From assembly GCA_947095585.1 (NCBI GenBank), contig OX352766.1, forward strand, positions 24,847,811 through 24,911,810: DNA of 64,000 nucleotides, given 5' to 3'. Source of the stretch: Nephrocerus scutellatus. Its lineage: Eukaryota > Arthropoda > Insecta > Diptera > Pipunculidae. Each line of letters opens with the position of its first letter. Position 1 is the first letter of the stretch. A model generated the notes under the pieces. That model was given only the letters and a program-made list of their open reading frames with translations. It did no database searches and was not told the DNA's origin. The position numbers and the translations under genes were made by a program. Shown here in pieces: positions 1-11,665 of this stretch.

Positions 1-310
1 CAAAATATGAAAATAATTTCCTCCAGTAGGAAGTAGGAAGAATGTTGAGTTGTTCGCTGAGTGTTTTATTATTATTTACTTAAATCCTTTCTTAAAAAAA
101 TGTAATTCAAAACATAATTTCATAAATATATGTATATGCCAAATTATAACGGAACTCCTGCTGCAGCTGCTGGTAGATGTATATATAGTCTGAAATTAAT
201 GATCAGAACAAATTCAAAATTTTCATATTTAGCAATAGTATACGTAAACTAAGAACGTCTTTTTCGCTTCAGTTACACATATAAGCGAAGTTCACGTATT
301 TGTGAATTCT

Positions 311-326
311 GATTTAAATTTAAATC
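311..326. repeat. 16-bp perfect palindrome (representative)
   Basis: GATTTAAATTTAAATC equals its own reverse complement. It recurs in many long spacers (for example 2662-2677 and 46016-46031). A single T-to-A change breaks it in the gatttaaattaaaatc class. Confidence 0.7.
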
Positions 327-720
327 TGGCTGGGTATATCTTAGTGTCAATCTTTTTCCCACGAACCGCGACCTCGCAATTTATGTACGTAGTGATGTTG
401 CGTTCAAACTTTTGCCTCAATTAAGCCAATGTTCCAATGCGCAATTTAATTTCATATGACTGAGAGTAATGGTACAGGGACTGCTTTTCCATTTTCAAAA
501 TCAACTTTTTACAGATCAAATTCAATTTTTGCAAATTAATTATTATATATTATATTTTCAGTTCAAATCAAAATAGAAACCCCAACTTAGACAGGATTAT
601 TATATATTATATTTTCAGTTCAATTGATGAAATAAAGTAAGGATGATTGGTAAGCTGGAGAGATATGAAAAAAAGGTAAACTATCTGACACACACAACAG
701 TGCGGGTTGCGCGAACACAA

Positions 721-820
721 CCACGCGGTGTTCCCAAGCGCTCCCCTATCTAAGTACTAACAGCGCCCTTAATTGCTTAATTTCGGTGATCTGACGAGAA
801 CCGATGCGTTCAGCGTGGTA
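721..820 (-). pseudogene. 5S rRNA-derived box, class II
   Basis: Reads as 5S rRNA from caccgcgtgg back to taccacgctg, with TTAATT in place of the Box A bases. Class II means the gtcgtagacgaaattct bases at the 5' side are missing and ataat follows. The next box is 410 bp on. Confidence 0.85.
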
Positions 821-1130
821 ATAATTATTGGCAAAAACATTACTTCAAATTCAATGTTTTATACTAAAACTGCTATGTTAAAGACATTTTATGCAAAATA
901 TGAAAATAATGTCCTGCTGTATTTGTTTATTGTACATAATATTATAAAAAAAATAATCTGGTTTAATAAACAATCTGAAATCACAAAAAAAAAAACATAT
1001 ATTTCATATGATGAAATATGGGTGGATTGGATTGGTTAGCTGGAGAGATATGAAAAAAAGGTAAACAATCTGACACATACAACAAGTGCGGTTGCGCCAA
1101 CAGTGCTACAAAGCTTCAAACCAAACCAAA

Positions 1131-1239
1131 CCACGCGGTGTTCCCAAGCGCTCCCCTATCTAAGTACTAACAGCGCCCTTAATTGCTTAATTTCGGTGAT
1201 CTGACGAGAATCGATGCGTTCAGCGTGGTAGTCGTAGAC
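1131..1239 (-). pseudogene. 5S rRNA-derived box, class Ia
   Basis: Class Ia keeps gtcgtagac at the 5' end, has gagaatcg in the core, and has a 3' end expanded by gtgctacaaagcttcaaac. The next box is 747 bp on. Confidence 0.85.
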
Positions 1240-1640
1240 GAAATTCTAATTGGCAAAAACATTACTTCAAATTCAATATTTTATACTAAAACTGCTATTT
1301 TAAAGACTTTTTATGCAAAATATGAAGAATGTTGAGTTGTTCGCTGAGTGTTTCATTATTATTTTCTTAAATCCCAGGATTTTCAGTACAAATTCAATTT
1401 TTTCCATTAAAAAATCATCTTTTTACAGATCGTATACAACCTTTTGCAAATTAAAATTCTGAACATTTCATAAATATATGTATATTCAATACATAATTTC
1501 ATAAATATATGTATATGCCAAATTATAATGGTTCTCCTGCTGCAGCTGCTGGTAGATGTATATATAGTCTGAAATTAATAATCAGTTCAAATTCAAAATC
1601 TTCATATTTAGCAATAGTATACCTAAGCTGAGAACGTATT

Positions 1641-1669
1641 TTTCGCTTTAGTTGCTCATGTAAGCGAAA
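1641..1669. repeat. Spacer hairpin TTTCGCTT/AAGCGAAA (representative)
   Basis: Perfect 8-bp arms with a 13-base loop. The same arms occur at 2613-2641 and 13100-13128 and in many other spacers, while the loop sequence varies. The class with ttttgcttcag ... gtaaacgaaa has lost the pairing. Confidence 0.65.
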
Positions 1670-1877
1670 CACACGTATTTGTGAATTCTGACAGGATTAT
1701 TATATATTATATTTTCAGTTCAAATCAAAATAGAAACCCCAACTTAGACAGGATTATTATATATTATATTTTCAGTTCAATTGATGAAATAAAGTAAGGA
1801 TGATTGGTAAGCTGAAGAGATATGAAAAAAAGGTAAAAAATCTGATACACACAACAGTGCGGGTTGCGCCAACACAA

Positions 1878-1977
1878 CCACGCGGTGTTCCCAAGCGCTC
1901 CCCTATCTAAGTACTAACAGCGACCTTAATTGCTTAATTTCGGTGATCTGACGAGAACCGATGCGTTCAGCGTGGTA
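1878..1977 (-). pseudogene. 5S rRNA-derived box, class II
   Basis: Carries the cagcgacc variant (C to A) typical of boxes that precede a truncated box. Confidence 0.85.
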
Positions 1978-2170
1978 ATAATAATTGGCAAAAACATTAC
2001 TTCAAATTCAATGTTTTATACTAAAACTGCTATGTTAAAGACATTTTATGCAAAATATGAAAATAATGTCCTGCTGTATTTGTTTATTGTACATAATATT
2101 ATAAAAAAAATAATCTGGTTTAATAAACAATCTGAAATCACAAAAAAAAACCTATATTTCATATGATGAA

Positions 2171-2246
2171 GTACTAACAGCGCCCTTAATTGCTTAATTT
2201 CGGTGATCTGACGAGAATCGATGCGTTCAGCGTGGTAGTCGTAGAC
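2171..2246 (-). pseudogene. Truncated 5S-derived box
   Basis: Starts at gtactaac, directly fused to catatgatgaa. About 148 bp, including the 3' third of the box, is missing compared with the normal II-to-Ia interval. Confidence 0.8.
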
Positions 2247-3127
2247 GAAATTCTAATTGGCAAAAACATTACTTCAAATTCAATATTTTATACTAAAACT
2301 GCTATTTTAAAGACTTTTTATGCAAAATATGAAGAATGTTGAGTTGTTCGCTGAGTGTTTCATTATTATTTTCTTAAATCCCAGGATTTTCAGTACAAAT
2401 TCAATTTTTTCCATTAAAAAATCAGCTTTTTACAGATCGAATACAACCTTTTGCAAATTAAAATTCTGAACATTTCATAAATATATGTATATGCCAAATT
2501 ATAATGGTTATCCTGCTACAGCTGCTGGTAGATGTATATATTGTTTGAAATGAAAGATCAGATAAATTCAAAATCTTCATAATTAGCAATATACATAAGC
2601 TGAGAACGTATTTTTCGCTTTAGTTGCTCATGTAAGCGAAACTCACGTATTTCTGAATTCTGATTTAAATTTAAATCTGCCTGTGTATAGCTTAGTGCCA
2701 ATCTTTTTCCCACGAACCGGGACCTCGCAATTTATGTACGTAGTGATGTTCCGTTCAAACTTTTACCTCAATTAAGCCAATGTTCCAATGCGCAATTTAA
2801 TTTCATATGACTGAGAGTAATGGTACAGGGACTGCTTTCTTTATAGAAACCTCAACTTAGACTGGAAAATTATATATTAGATTTTCAGTTCAAATTCAAT
2901 CTTTTCCATGTAAGCGAAACACACGTATTTGTGAATTCTGACAGGATTATTATATATTATATTTTCAGTTCAAATCAAAATAGAAACCCCAACTTAGACA
3001 GGATTATTATATATTATATTTTCAGTTCAATTGATGAAATAAAGTAAGGATGATTGGTAAGCTGAAGAGATATGAAAAAAAGGTAAAAAATCTGATACAC
3101 ACAACAGTGCGGGTTGCGCCAACACAA

Positions 3128-3227
3128 CCACGCGGTGTTCCCAAGCGCTCCCCTATCTAAGTACTAACAGCGCCCTTAATTGCTTAATTTCGGTGATCTG
3201 ACGAGAACCGATGCGTTCAGCGTGGTA
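3128..3227 (-). pseudogene. 5S rRNA-derived box, class II
   Basis: Lies 1250 bp from the 1878 box. The next box is 408 bp on. Confidence 0.85.
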
Positions 3228-3535
3228 ATAATAATTGGCAAAAACATTACTTCAAATTCAATGTTTTATACTAAAACTGCTATGTTAAAGACATTTTATG
3301 CAAAATATGAAAATAATGTCCTGCTGTATTTGTTTATTGTACATAATATTATAAAAAAAATAATCTGGTTTAATAAACAATCTGAAATCACAAAAAAAAA
3401 CATATATTTCATATGATGAAATATGGGTGGATTGGATTGGTTAGCTGGAGAGATATGAAAAAAAGGTAAACAATCTGACACATACAACAAGTGCGGTTGC
3501 GCCAACAGTGCTACAAAGCTTCAAACCAAACCAAA

Positions 3536-3644
3536 CCACGCGGTGTTCCCAAGCGCTCCCCTATCTAAGTACTAACAGCGCCCTTAATTGCTTAATTTCG
3601 GTGATCTGACGAGAATCGATGCGTTCAGCGTGGTAGTCGTAGAC
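3536..3644 (-). pseudogene. 5S rRNA-derived box, class Ia
   Basis: Has the expanded 3' end. The next box is 990 bp on, an uncommon spacing. Confidence 0.85.
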
Positions 3645-4525
3645 GAAATTCTAATTGGCAAAAACATTACTTCAAATTCAATATTTTATACTAAAACTGC
3701 TATTTTAAAGACTTTTTATGCAAAATATGAAGAATGTTGAGTTGTTCGCTGAGTGTTTCATTATTATTTTCTTAAATCCCAGGATTTTCAGTACAAATTC
3801 AATTTTTTCCATTAAAAAATCATCTTTTTACAGATCGAATACAACCTTTTGCAAATTAAAATTCTGAACATTTCATAAATATATGTATATGCCAAATTAT
3901 AATGGTTATCCTGCTACAGCTGCTGGTAGATGTATATATTGTTTGAAATGAAAGATCAGATAAATTCAAAATCTTCATAATTAGCAATATACATAAGCTG
4001 AGAACGTATTTTTCGCTTTAGTTGCTCATGTAAGCGAAACTCACGTATTTCTGAATTCTGATTTAAATTTAAATCTGCCTGTGTATAGCTTAGTGCCAAT
4101 CTTTTTCCCACGAACCGGGACCTCGCAATTTATGTACGTAGTGATGTTCCGTTCAAACTTTTACCTCAATTAAGCCAATGTTCCAATGCGCAATTTAATT
4201 TCATATGACTGAGAGTAATGGTACAGGGACTGCTTTCTTTATAGAAACCTCAACTTAGACTGGAAAATTATATATTAGATTTTCAGTTCAAATTCAATCT
4301 TTTCCATGTAAGCGAAACACACGTATTTGTGAATTCTGACAGGATTATTATATATTATATTTTCAGTTCAAATCAAAATAGAAACCCCAACTTAGACAGG
4401 ATTATTATATATTATATTTTCAGTTCAATTGATGAAATAAAGTAAGGATGATTGGTAAGCTGAAGAGATATGAAAAAAAGGTAAAAAATCTGATACACAC
4501 AACAGTGCGGGTTGCGCCAACACAA

Positions 4526-4634
4526 CCACGCGGTGTTCCCAAGCGCTCCCCTATCTAAGTACTAACAGCGCCCTTAATTGCTTAATTTCGGTGATCTGAC
4601 GAGAACCGATGCGTTCAGCGTGGTAGTCGTAGAC
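4526..4634 (-). pseudogene. 5S rRNA-derived box, hybrid S/Ib
   Basis: Short 3' end as in class II, but class Ib on the other side (gagaaccg, gtcgtagac, then accgctattt). This looks like an exchange product inside the box. Confidence 0.83.
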
Positions 4635-5430
4635 GAAATTCTAATTGGCAAAAACATTACTTCAAATTCAATATTTTATACTAAAACCGCTATTTTAAAG
4701 ACATTTTATACAAAATATGAAAATAATTTCCTCCAGTAGGAAGTAGGAAGAATGTTGAGTTGTTCGCTGAGTGTTTTATTATTATTTACTTAAATCCTTT
4801 CTTAAAAAAATGTAATTCAAAACATAATTTCATAAATATATGTATATGCCAAATTATAACGGAACTCCTGCTGCAGCTGCTGGTAGATGTATATATAGTC
4901 TGAAATTAATGATCAGAACAAATTCAAAATTTTCATATTTAGCAATAGTATACGTAAACTAAGAACGTCTTTTTCGCTTCAGTTACACATATAAGCGAAG
5001 CTCACGTATTTGTGAATTCTGATTTAAATTTAAATCTGGCTGGGTATATCTTAGTGTCAATCTTTTTCCCACGAACCGCGACCTCGCAATTTATGTACGT
5101 AGTGATGTTGCGTTCAAACTTTTGCCTCAATTAAGCCAATGTTCCAATGCGCAATTTAATTTCATATGACTGAGAGTAATGGTACAGGGACTGCTTTTCC
5201 ATTTTCAAAATCAACTTTTTACAGATCAAATTCAATTTTTGCAAATTAATTATTATATATTATATTTTCAGTTCAAATCAAAATAGAAACCCCAACTTAG
5301 ACAGGATTATTATATATTATATTTTCAGTTCAATTGATGAAATAAAGTAAGGATGATTGGTAAGCTGGAGAGATATGAAAAAAAGGTAAACTATCTGACA
5401 CACACAACAGTGCGGGTTGCGCGAACACAA

Positions 5431-5530
5431 CCACGCGGTGTTCCCAAGCGCTCCCCTATCTAAGTACTAACAGCGCCCTTAATTGCTTAATTTCGGTGAT
5501 CTGACGAGAACCGATGCGTTCAGCGTGGTA
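5431..5530 (-). pseudogene. 5S rRNA-derived box, class II
   Basis: Copy of the 721 box, sharing its ataattattgg variant. Confidence 0.85.
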
Positions 5531-5841
5531 ATAATTATTGGCAAAAACATTACTTCAAATTCAATGTTTTATACTAAAACTGCTATGTTAAAGACATTTT
5601 ATGCAAAATATGAAAATAATGTCCTGCTGTATTTGTTTATTGTACATAATATTATAAAAAAAAATAATCTGGTTTAATAAACAATCTGAAATCACAAAAA
5701 AAAAAACATATATTTCATATGATGAAATATGGGTGGATTGGATTGGTTAGCTGGAGAGATATGAAAAAAAGGTAAACAATCTGACACATACAACAAGTGC
5801 GGTTGCGCCAACAGTGCTACAAAGCTTCAAACCAAACCAAA

Positions 5842-5950
5842 CCACGCGGTGTTCCCAAGCGCTCCCCTATCTAAGTACTAACAGCGCCCTTAATTGCTTA
5901 ATTTCGGTGATCTGACGAGAATCGATGCGTTCAGCGTGGTAGTCGTAGAC
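5842..5950 (-). pseudogene. 5S rRNA-derived box, class Ia
   Basis: 411 bp from its class II neighbour, 3 bp more than the usual 408 because of A-run length changes. Confidence 0.85.
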
Positions 5951-6588
5951 GAAATTCTAATTGGCAAAAACATTACTTCAAATTCAATATTTTATACTAA
6001 AACTGCTATTTTAAAGACTTTTTATGCAAAATATGAAGAATGTTGAGTTGTTCGCTGAGTGTTTCATTATTATTTTCTTAAATCCCAGGATTTTCAGTAC
6101 AAATTCAATTTTTTCCATTAAAAAATCATCTTTTTACAGATCGTATACAACCTTTTGCAAATTAAAATTCTGAACATTTCATAAATATATGTATATTCAA
6201 TACATAATTTCATAAATATATGTATATGCCAAATTATAATGGTTCTCCTGCTGCAGCTGCTGGTAGATGTATATATAGTCTGAAATTAATAATCAGTTCA
6301 AATTCAAAATCTTCATATTTAGCAATAGTATACCTAAGCTGAGAACGTATTTTTCGCTTCAGTTGCCATTGTAAGCGAAACACACGTATTTGTGAATTCT
6401 GACAGGATTATTATATATTATATTTTCAGTTCAAATCAAAATAGAAACCCCAACTTAGACAGGATTATTATATATTATATTTTCAGTTCAATTGATGAAA
6501 TAAAGTAAGGATGATTGGTAAGCTGAAGAGATATGAAAAAAAGGTAAAAAATCTGATACACACAACAGTGCGGGTTGCGCCAACACAA

Positions 6589-6688
6589 CCACGCGGTGTT
6601 CCCAAGCGCTCCCCTATCTAAGTACTAACAGCGACCTTAATTGCTTAATTTCGGTGATCTGACGAGAACCGATGCGTTCAGCGTGGTA
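6589..6688 (-). pseudogene. 5S rRNA-derived box, class II
   Basis: Has the cagcgacc variant and precedes a truncated box. Confidence 0.85.
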
Positions 6689-6880
6689 ATAATAATTGGC
6701 AAAAACATTACTTCAAATTCAATGTTTTATACTAAAACTGCTATGTTAAAGACATTTTATGCAAAATATGAAAATAATGTCCTGCTGTATTTGTTTATTG
6801 TACATAATATTATAAAAAAAATAATCTGGTTTAATAAACAATCTGAAATCACAAAAAAAACATATATTTCATATGTTGAA

Positions 6881-6956
6881 GTACTAACAGCGCCCTTAAT
6901 TGCTTAATTTCGGTGATCTGACGAGAATCGATGCGTTCAGCGTGGTAGTCGTAGAC
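6881..6956 (-). pseudogene. Truncated 5S-derived box
   Basis: Same joint as at 2171, but reading catatgttgaa before gtactaac. Confidence 0.8.
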
Positions 6957-7837
6957 GAAATTCTAATTGGCAAAAACATTACTTCAAATTCAATATTTTA
7001 TACTAAAACTGCTATTTTAAAGACTTTTTATGCAAAATATGAAGAATGTTGAGTTGTTCGCTGAGTGTTTCATTATTATTTTCTTAAATCCCAGGATTTT
7101 CAGTACAAATTCAATTTTTTCCATTAAAAAATCAGCTTTTTACAGATCGAATACAACCTTTTGCAAATTAAAATTCTGAACATTTCATAAATATATGTAT
7201 ATGCCAAATTATAATGGTTATCCTGCTACAGCTGCTGGTAGATGTATATATTGTTTGAAATGAAAGATCAGATAAATTCAAAATCTTCATAATTAGCAAT
7301 ATACATAAGCTGAGAACGTATTTTTCGCTTTAGTTGCTCATGTAAGCGAAACTCACGTATTTCTGAATTCTGATTTAAATTTAAATCTGCCTGTGTATAG
7401 CTTAGTGCCAATCTTTTTCCCACGAACCGGGACCTCGCAATTTATGTACGTAGTGATGTTCCGTTCAAACTTTTACCTCAATTAAGCCAATGTTCCAATG
7501 CGCAATTTAATTTCATATGACTGAGAGTAATGGTACAGGGACTGCTTTCTTTATAGAAACCTCAACTTAGACTGGAAAATTATATATTAGATTTTCAGTT
7601 CAAATTCAATCTTTTCCATGTAAGCGAAACACACGTATTTGTGAATTCTGACAGGATTATTATATATTATATTTTCAGTTCAAATCAAAATAGAAACCCC
7701 AACTTAGACAGGATTATTATATATTATATTTTCAGTTCAATTGATGAAATAAAGTAAGGATGATTGGTAAGCTGAAGAGATATGAAAAAAAGGTAAAAAA
7801 TCTGATACACACAACAGTGCGGGTTGCGCCAACACAA

Positions 7838-7946
7838 CCACGCGGTGTTCCCAAGCGCTCCCCTATCTAAGTACTAACAGCGCCCTTAATTGCTTAATTT
7901 CGGTGATCTGACGAGAACCGATGCGTTCAGCGTGGTAGTCGTAGAC
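7838..7946 (-). pseudogene. 5S rRNA-derived box, hybrid S/Ib
   Basis: Same hybrid arrangement as the 4526 box. Confidence 0.83.
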
Positions 7947-8742
7947 GAAATTCTAATTGGCAAAAACATTACTTCAAATTCAATATTTTATACTAAAACC
8001 GCTATTTTAAAGACATTTTATACAAAATATGAAAATAATTTCCTCCAGTAGGAAGTAGGAAGAATGTTGAGTTGTTCGCTGAGTGTTTTATTATTATTTA
8101 CTTAAATCCTTTCTTAAAAAAATGTAATTCAAAACATAATTTCATAAATATATGTATATGCCAAATTATAACGGAACTCCTGCTGCAGCTGCTGGTAGAT
8201 GTATATATAGTCTGAAATTAATGATCAGAACAAATTCAAAATTTTCATATTTAGCAATAGTATACGTAAACTAAGAACGTCTTTTTCGCTTCAGTTACAC
8301 ATATAAGCGAAGCTCACGTATTTGTGAATTCTGATTTAAATTTAAATCTGGCTGGGTATATCTTAGTGTCAATCTTTTTCCCACGAACCGCGACCTCGCA
8401 ATTTATGTACGTAGTGATGTTGCGTTCAAACTTTTGCCTCAATTAAGCCAATGTTCCAATGCGCAATTTAATTTCATATGACTGAGAGTAATGGTACAGG
8501 GACTGCTTTTCCATTTTCAAAATCAACTTTTTACAGATCAAATTCAATTTTTGCAAATTAATTATTATATATTATATTTTCAGTTCAAATCAAAATAGAA
8601 ACCCCAACTTAGACAGGATTATTATATATTATATTTTCAGTTCAATTGATGAAATAAAGTAAGGATGATTGGTAAGCTGGAGAGATATGAAAAAAAGGTA
8701 AACTATCTGACACACACAACAGTGCGGGTTGCGCGAACACAA

Positions 8743-8842
8743 CCACGCGGTGTTCCCAAGCGCTCCCCTATCTAAGTACTAACAGCGCCCTTAATTGCTT
8801 AATTTCGGTGATCTGACGAGAACCGATGCGTTCAGCGTGGTA
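8743..8842 (-). pseudogene. 5S rRNA-derived box, class II
   Basis: Third copy of the ataattattgg variant (721, 5431, 8743). Confidence 0.85.
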
Positions 8843-9152
8843 ATAATTATTGGCAAAAACATTACTTCAAATTCAATGTTTTATACTAAAACTGCTATGT
8901 TAAAGACATTTTATGCAAAATATGAAAATAATGTCCTGCTGTATTTGTTTATTGTACATAATATTATAAAAAAAATAATCTGGTTTAATAAACAATCTGA
9001 AATCACAAAAAAAAAAACATATATTTCATATGATGAAATATGGGTGGATTGGATTGGTTAGCTGGAGAGATATGAAAAAAAGGTAAACAATCTGACACAT
9101 ACAACAAGTGCGGTTGCGCCAACAGTGCTACAAAGCTTCAAACCAAACCAAA

Positions 9153-9261
9153 CCACGCGGTGTTCCCAAGCGCTCCCCTATCTAAGTACTAACAGCGCCC
9201 TTAATTGCTTAATTTCGGTGATCTGACGAGAATCGATGCGTTCAGCGTGGTAGTCGTAGAC
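9153..9261 (-). pseudogene. 5S rRNA-derived box, class Ia
   Basis: Last Ia box before the 6251-bp array. Its homologue one period on is 15404, which differs by aaaaatgct downstream. Confidence 0.85.
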
Positions 9262-9899
9262 GAAATTCTAATTGGCAAAAACATTACTTCAAATTCAATA
9301 TTTTATACTAAAACTGCTATTTTAAAGACTTTTTATGCAAAATATGAAGAATGTTGAGTTGTTCGCTGAGTGTTTCATTATTATTTTCTTAAATCCCAGG
9401 ATTTTCAGTACAAATTCAATTTTTTCCATTAAAAAATCATCTTTTTACAGATCGTATACAACCTTTTGCAAATTAAAATTCTGAACATTTCATAAATATA
9501 TGTATATTCAATACATAATTTCATAAATATATGTATATGCCAAATTATAATGGTTCTCCTGCTGCAGCTGCTGGTAGATGTATATATAGTCTGAAATTAA
9601 TAATCAGTTCAAATTCAAAATCTTCATATTTAGCAATAGTATACCTAAGCTGAGAACGTATTTTTCGCTTCAGTTGCCATTGTAAGCGAAACACACGTAT
9701 TTGTGAATTCTGACAGGATTATTATATATTATATTTTCAGTTCAAATCAAAATAGAAACCCCAACTTAGACAGGATTATTATATATTATATTTTCAGTTC
9801 AATTGATGAAATAAAGTAAGGATGATTGGTAAGCTGAAGAGATATGAAAAAAAGGTAAAAAATCTGATACACACAACAGTGCGGGTTGCGCCAACACAA

Positions 9900-9999
9900 C
9901 CACGCGGTGTTCCCAAGCGCTCCCCTATCTAAGTACTAACAGCGACCTTAATTGCTTAATTTCGGTGATCTGACGAGAACCGATGCGTTCAGCGTGGTA
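9900..9999 (-). pseudogene. 5S rRNA-derived box, class II
   Basis: First box of 6251-bp unit 1, with the cagcgacc variant. Confidence 0.85.
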
Positions 10000-10191
10000 A
10001 TAATAATTGGCAAAAACATTACTTCAAATTCAATGTTTTATACTAAAACTGCTATGTTAAAGACATTTTATGCAAAATATGAAAATAATGTCCTGCTGTA
10101 TTTGTTTATTATACATAATATTATAAAAAAAATAATCTGGTTTAATAAACAATCTGAAATCACAAAAAAAACATATATTTCATATGTTGAA

Positions 10192-10267
10192 GTACTAACA
10201 GCGCCCTTAATTGCTTAATTTCGGTGATCTGACGAGAATCGATGCGTTCAGCGTGGTAGTCGTAGAC
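10192..10267 (-). pseudogene. Truncated 5S-derived box
   Basis: Unit 1 copy of the catatgttgaa/gtactaac joint. Confidence 0.8.
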
Positions 10268-11148
10268 GAAATTCTAATTGGCAAAAACATTACTTCAAAT
10301 TCAATATTTTATACTAAAACTGCTATTTTAAAGACTTTTTATGCAAAATATGAAGAATGTTGAGTTGTTCGCTGAGTGTTTCATTATTATTTTCTTAAAT
10401 CCCAGGATTTTCAGTACAAATTCAATTTTTTCCATTAAAAAATCAGCTTTTTACAGATCGAATACAACCTTTTGCAAATTAAAATTCTGAACATTTCATA
10501 AATATATGTATATGCCAAATTATAATGGTTATCCTGCTACAGCTGCTGGTAGATGTATATATTGTTTGAAATGAAAGATCAGATAAATTCAAAATCTTCA
10601 TAATTAGCAATATACATAAGCTGAGAACGTATTTTTCGCTTTAGTTGCTCATGTAAGCGAAACTCACGTATTTCTGAATTCTGATTTAAATTTAAATCTG
10701 CCTGTGTATAGCTTAGTGCCAATCTTTTTCCCACGAACCGGGACCTCGCAATTTATGTACGTAGTGATGTTCCGTTCAAACTTTTACCTCAATTAAGCCA
10801 ATGTTCCAATGCGCAATTTAATTTCATATGACTGAGAGTAATGGTACAGGGACTGCTTTCTTTATAGAAACCTCAACTTAGACTGGAAAATTATATATTA
10901 GATTTTCAGTTCAAATTCAATCTTTTCCATGTAAGCGAAACACACGTATTTGTGAATTCTGACAGGATTATTATATATTATATTTTCAGTTCAAATCAAA
11001 ATAGAAACCCCAACTTAGACAGGATTATTATATATTATATTTTCAGTTCAATTGATGAAATAAAGTAAGGATGATTGGTAAGCTGAAGAGATATGAAAAA
11101 AAGGTAAAAAATCTGATACACACAACAGTGCGGGTTGCGCCAACACAA

Positions 11149-11248
11149 CCACGCGGTGTTCCCAAGCGCTCCCCTATCTAAGTACTAACAGCGCCCTTAA
11201 TTGCTTAATTTCGGTGATCTGACGAGAACCGATGCGTTCAGCGTGGTA
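11149..11248 (-). pseudogene. 5S rRNA-derived box, class II
   Basis: Unit 1. The next box is 408 bp on. Confidence 0.85.
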
Positions 11249-11556
11249 ATAATAATTGGCAAAAACATTACTTCAAATTCAATGTTTTATACTAAAACTG
11301 CTATGTTAAAGACATTTTATGCAAAATATGAAAATAATGTCCTGCTGTATTTGTTTATTGTACATAATATTATAAAAAAAATAATCTGGTTTAATAAACA
11401 ATCTGAAATCACAAAAAAAAACATATATTTCATATGATGAAATATGGGTGGATTGGATTGGTTAGCTGGAGAGATATGAAAAAAAGGTAAACAATCTGAC
11501 ACATACAACAAGTGCGGTTGCGCCAACAGTGCTACAAAGCTTCAAACCAAACCAAA

Positions 11557-11665
11557 CCACGCGGTGTTCCCAAGCGCTCCCCTATCTAAGTACTAACAGC
11601 GCCCTTAATTGCTTAATTTCGGTGATCTGACGAGAATCGATGCGTTCAGCGTGGTAGTCGTAGAC
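11557..11665 (-). pseudogene. 5S rRNA-derived box, class Ia
   Basis: Unit 1. It is followed by the longest regular gap, 1780 bp, which holds two long spacer modules and no box. Confidence 0.85.

Larger units (their letters stand above)
1..4710. repeat. 5S-derived satellite, 4710-bp unit
   Basis: The motif caaaatatgaaaataattt at position 1 recurs at 4711 and 8023, which sets the unit ends. The unit holds boxes at 721, 1131, 1878, 2171 (truncated), 3128, 3536 and 4526. Compared with the next unit it carries an extra segment of about 1.4 kb (an added II box, an added Ia box and spacer). The rest is AT-rich spacer with the same hairpin, palindrome and CTGCTGCAG motifs seen elsewhere in the window. 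I see no gene in it. Confidence 0.85.
4711..8022. repeat. 5S-derived satellite, 3312-bp unit
   Basis: This is a shorter version of the preceding unit (1 aligns to 4711, 773 to 5483). It carries boxes at 5431, 5842, 6589, 6881 (truncated) and 7838. It ends where the opening motif recurs at 8023. The spacer is otherwise non-coding. Confidence 0.85.

Noticed and set aside
773..1039. A repeated 64-88-codon plus-strand open frame (about 26 copies) starting at ttg, beginning Met-Leu-Asn-Phe-Gly-Asp
   Set aside because: It starts on a non-ATG codon and runs antisense through the 5S box into AT-rich flank. Its length changes with poly-A length (for example it ends early at 5677). No domain is recognisable.
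721..1230. SINE3-type (5S-derived) retrotransposon copies
   Set aside because: Boxes are in tandem, in one orientation, with shared spacers and no target duplications around each box. An ancestral SINE origin of the first unit cannot be excluded.
1690..1785. Splice acceptors (attttcag preceded by AT-rich sequence)
   Set aside because: There are no exons or donors to pair with. The motif is simply part of the repeat.
3296..3505. Repeated 69-80-codon minus-strand open frames
   Set aside because: They lie across the AT-rich tail and the 3' flank of the 5S box. One-base A-run changes alter their start, and no coding signal is visible.
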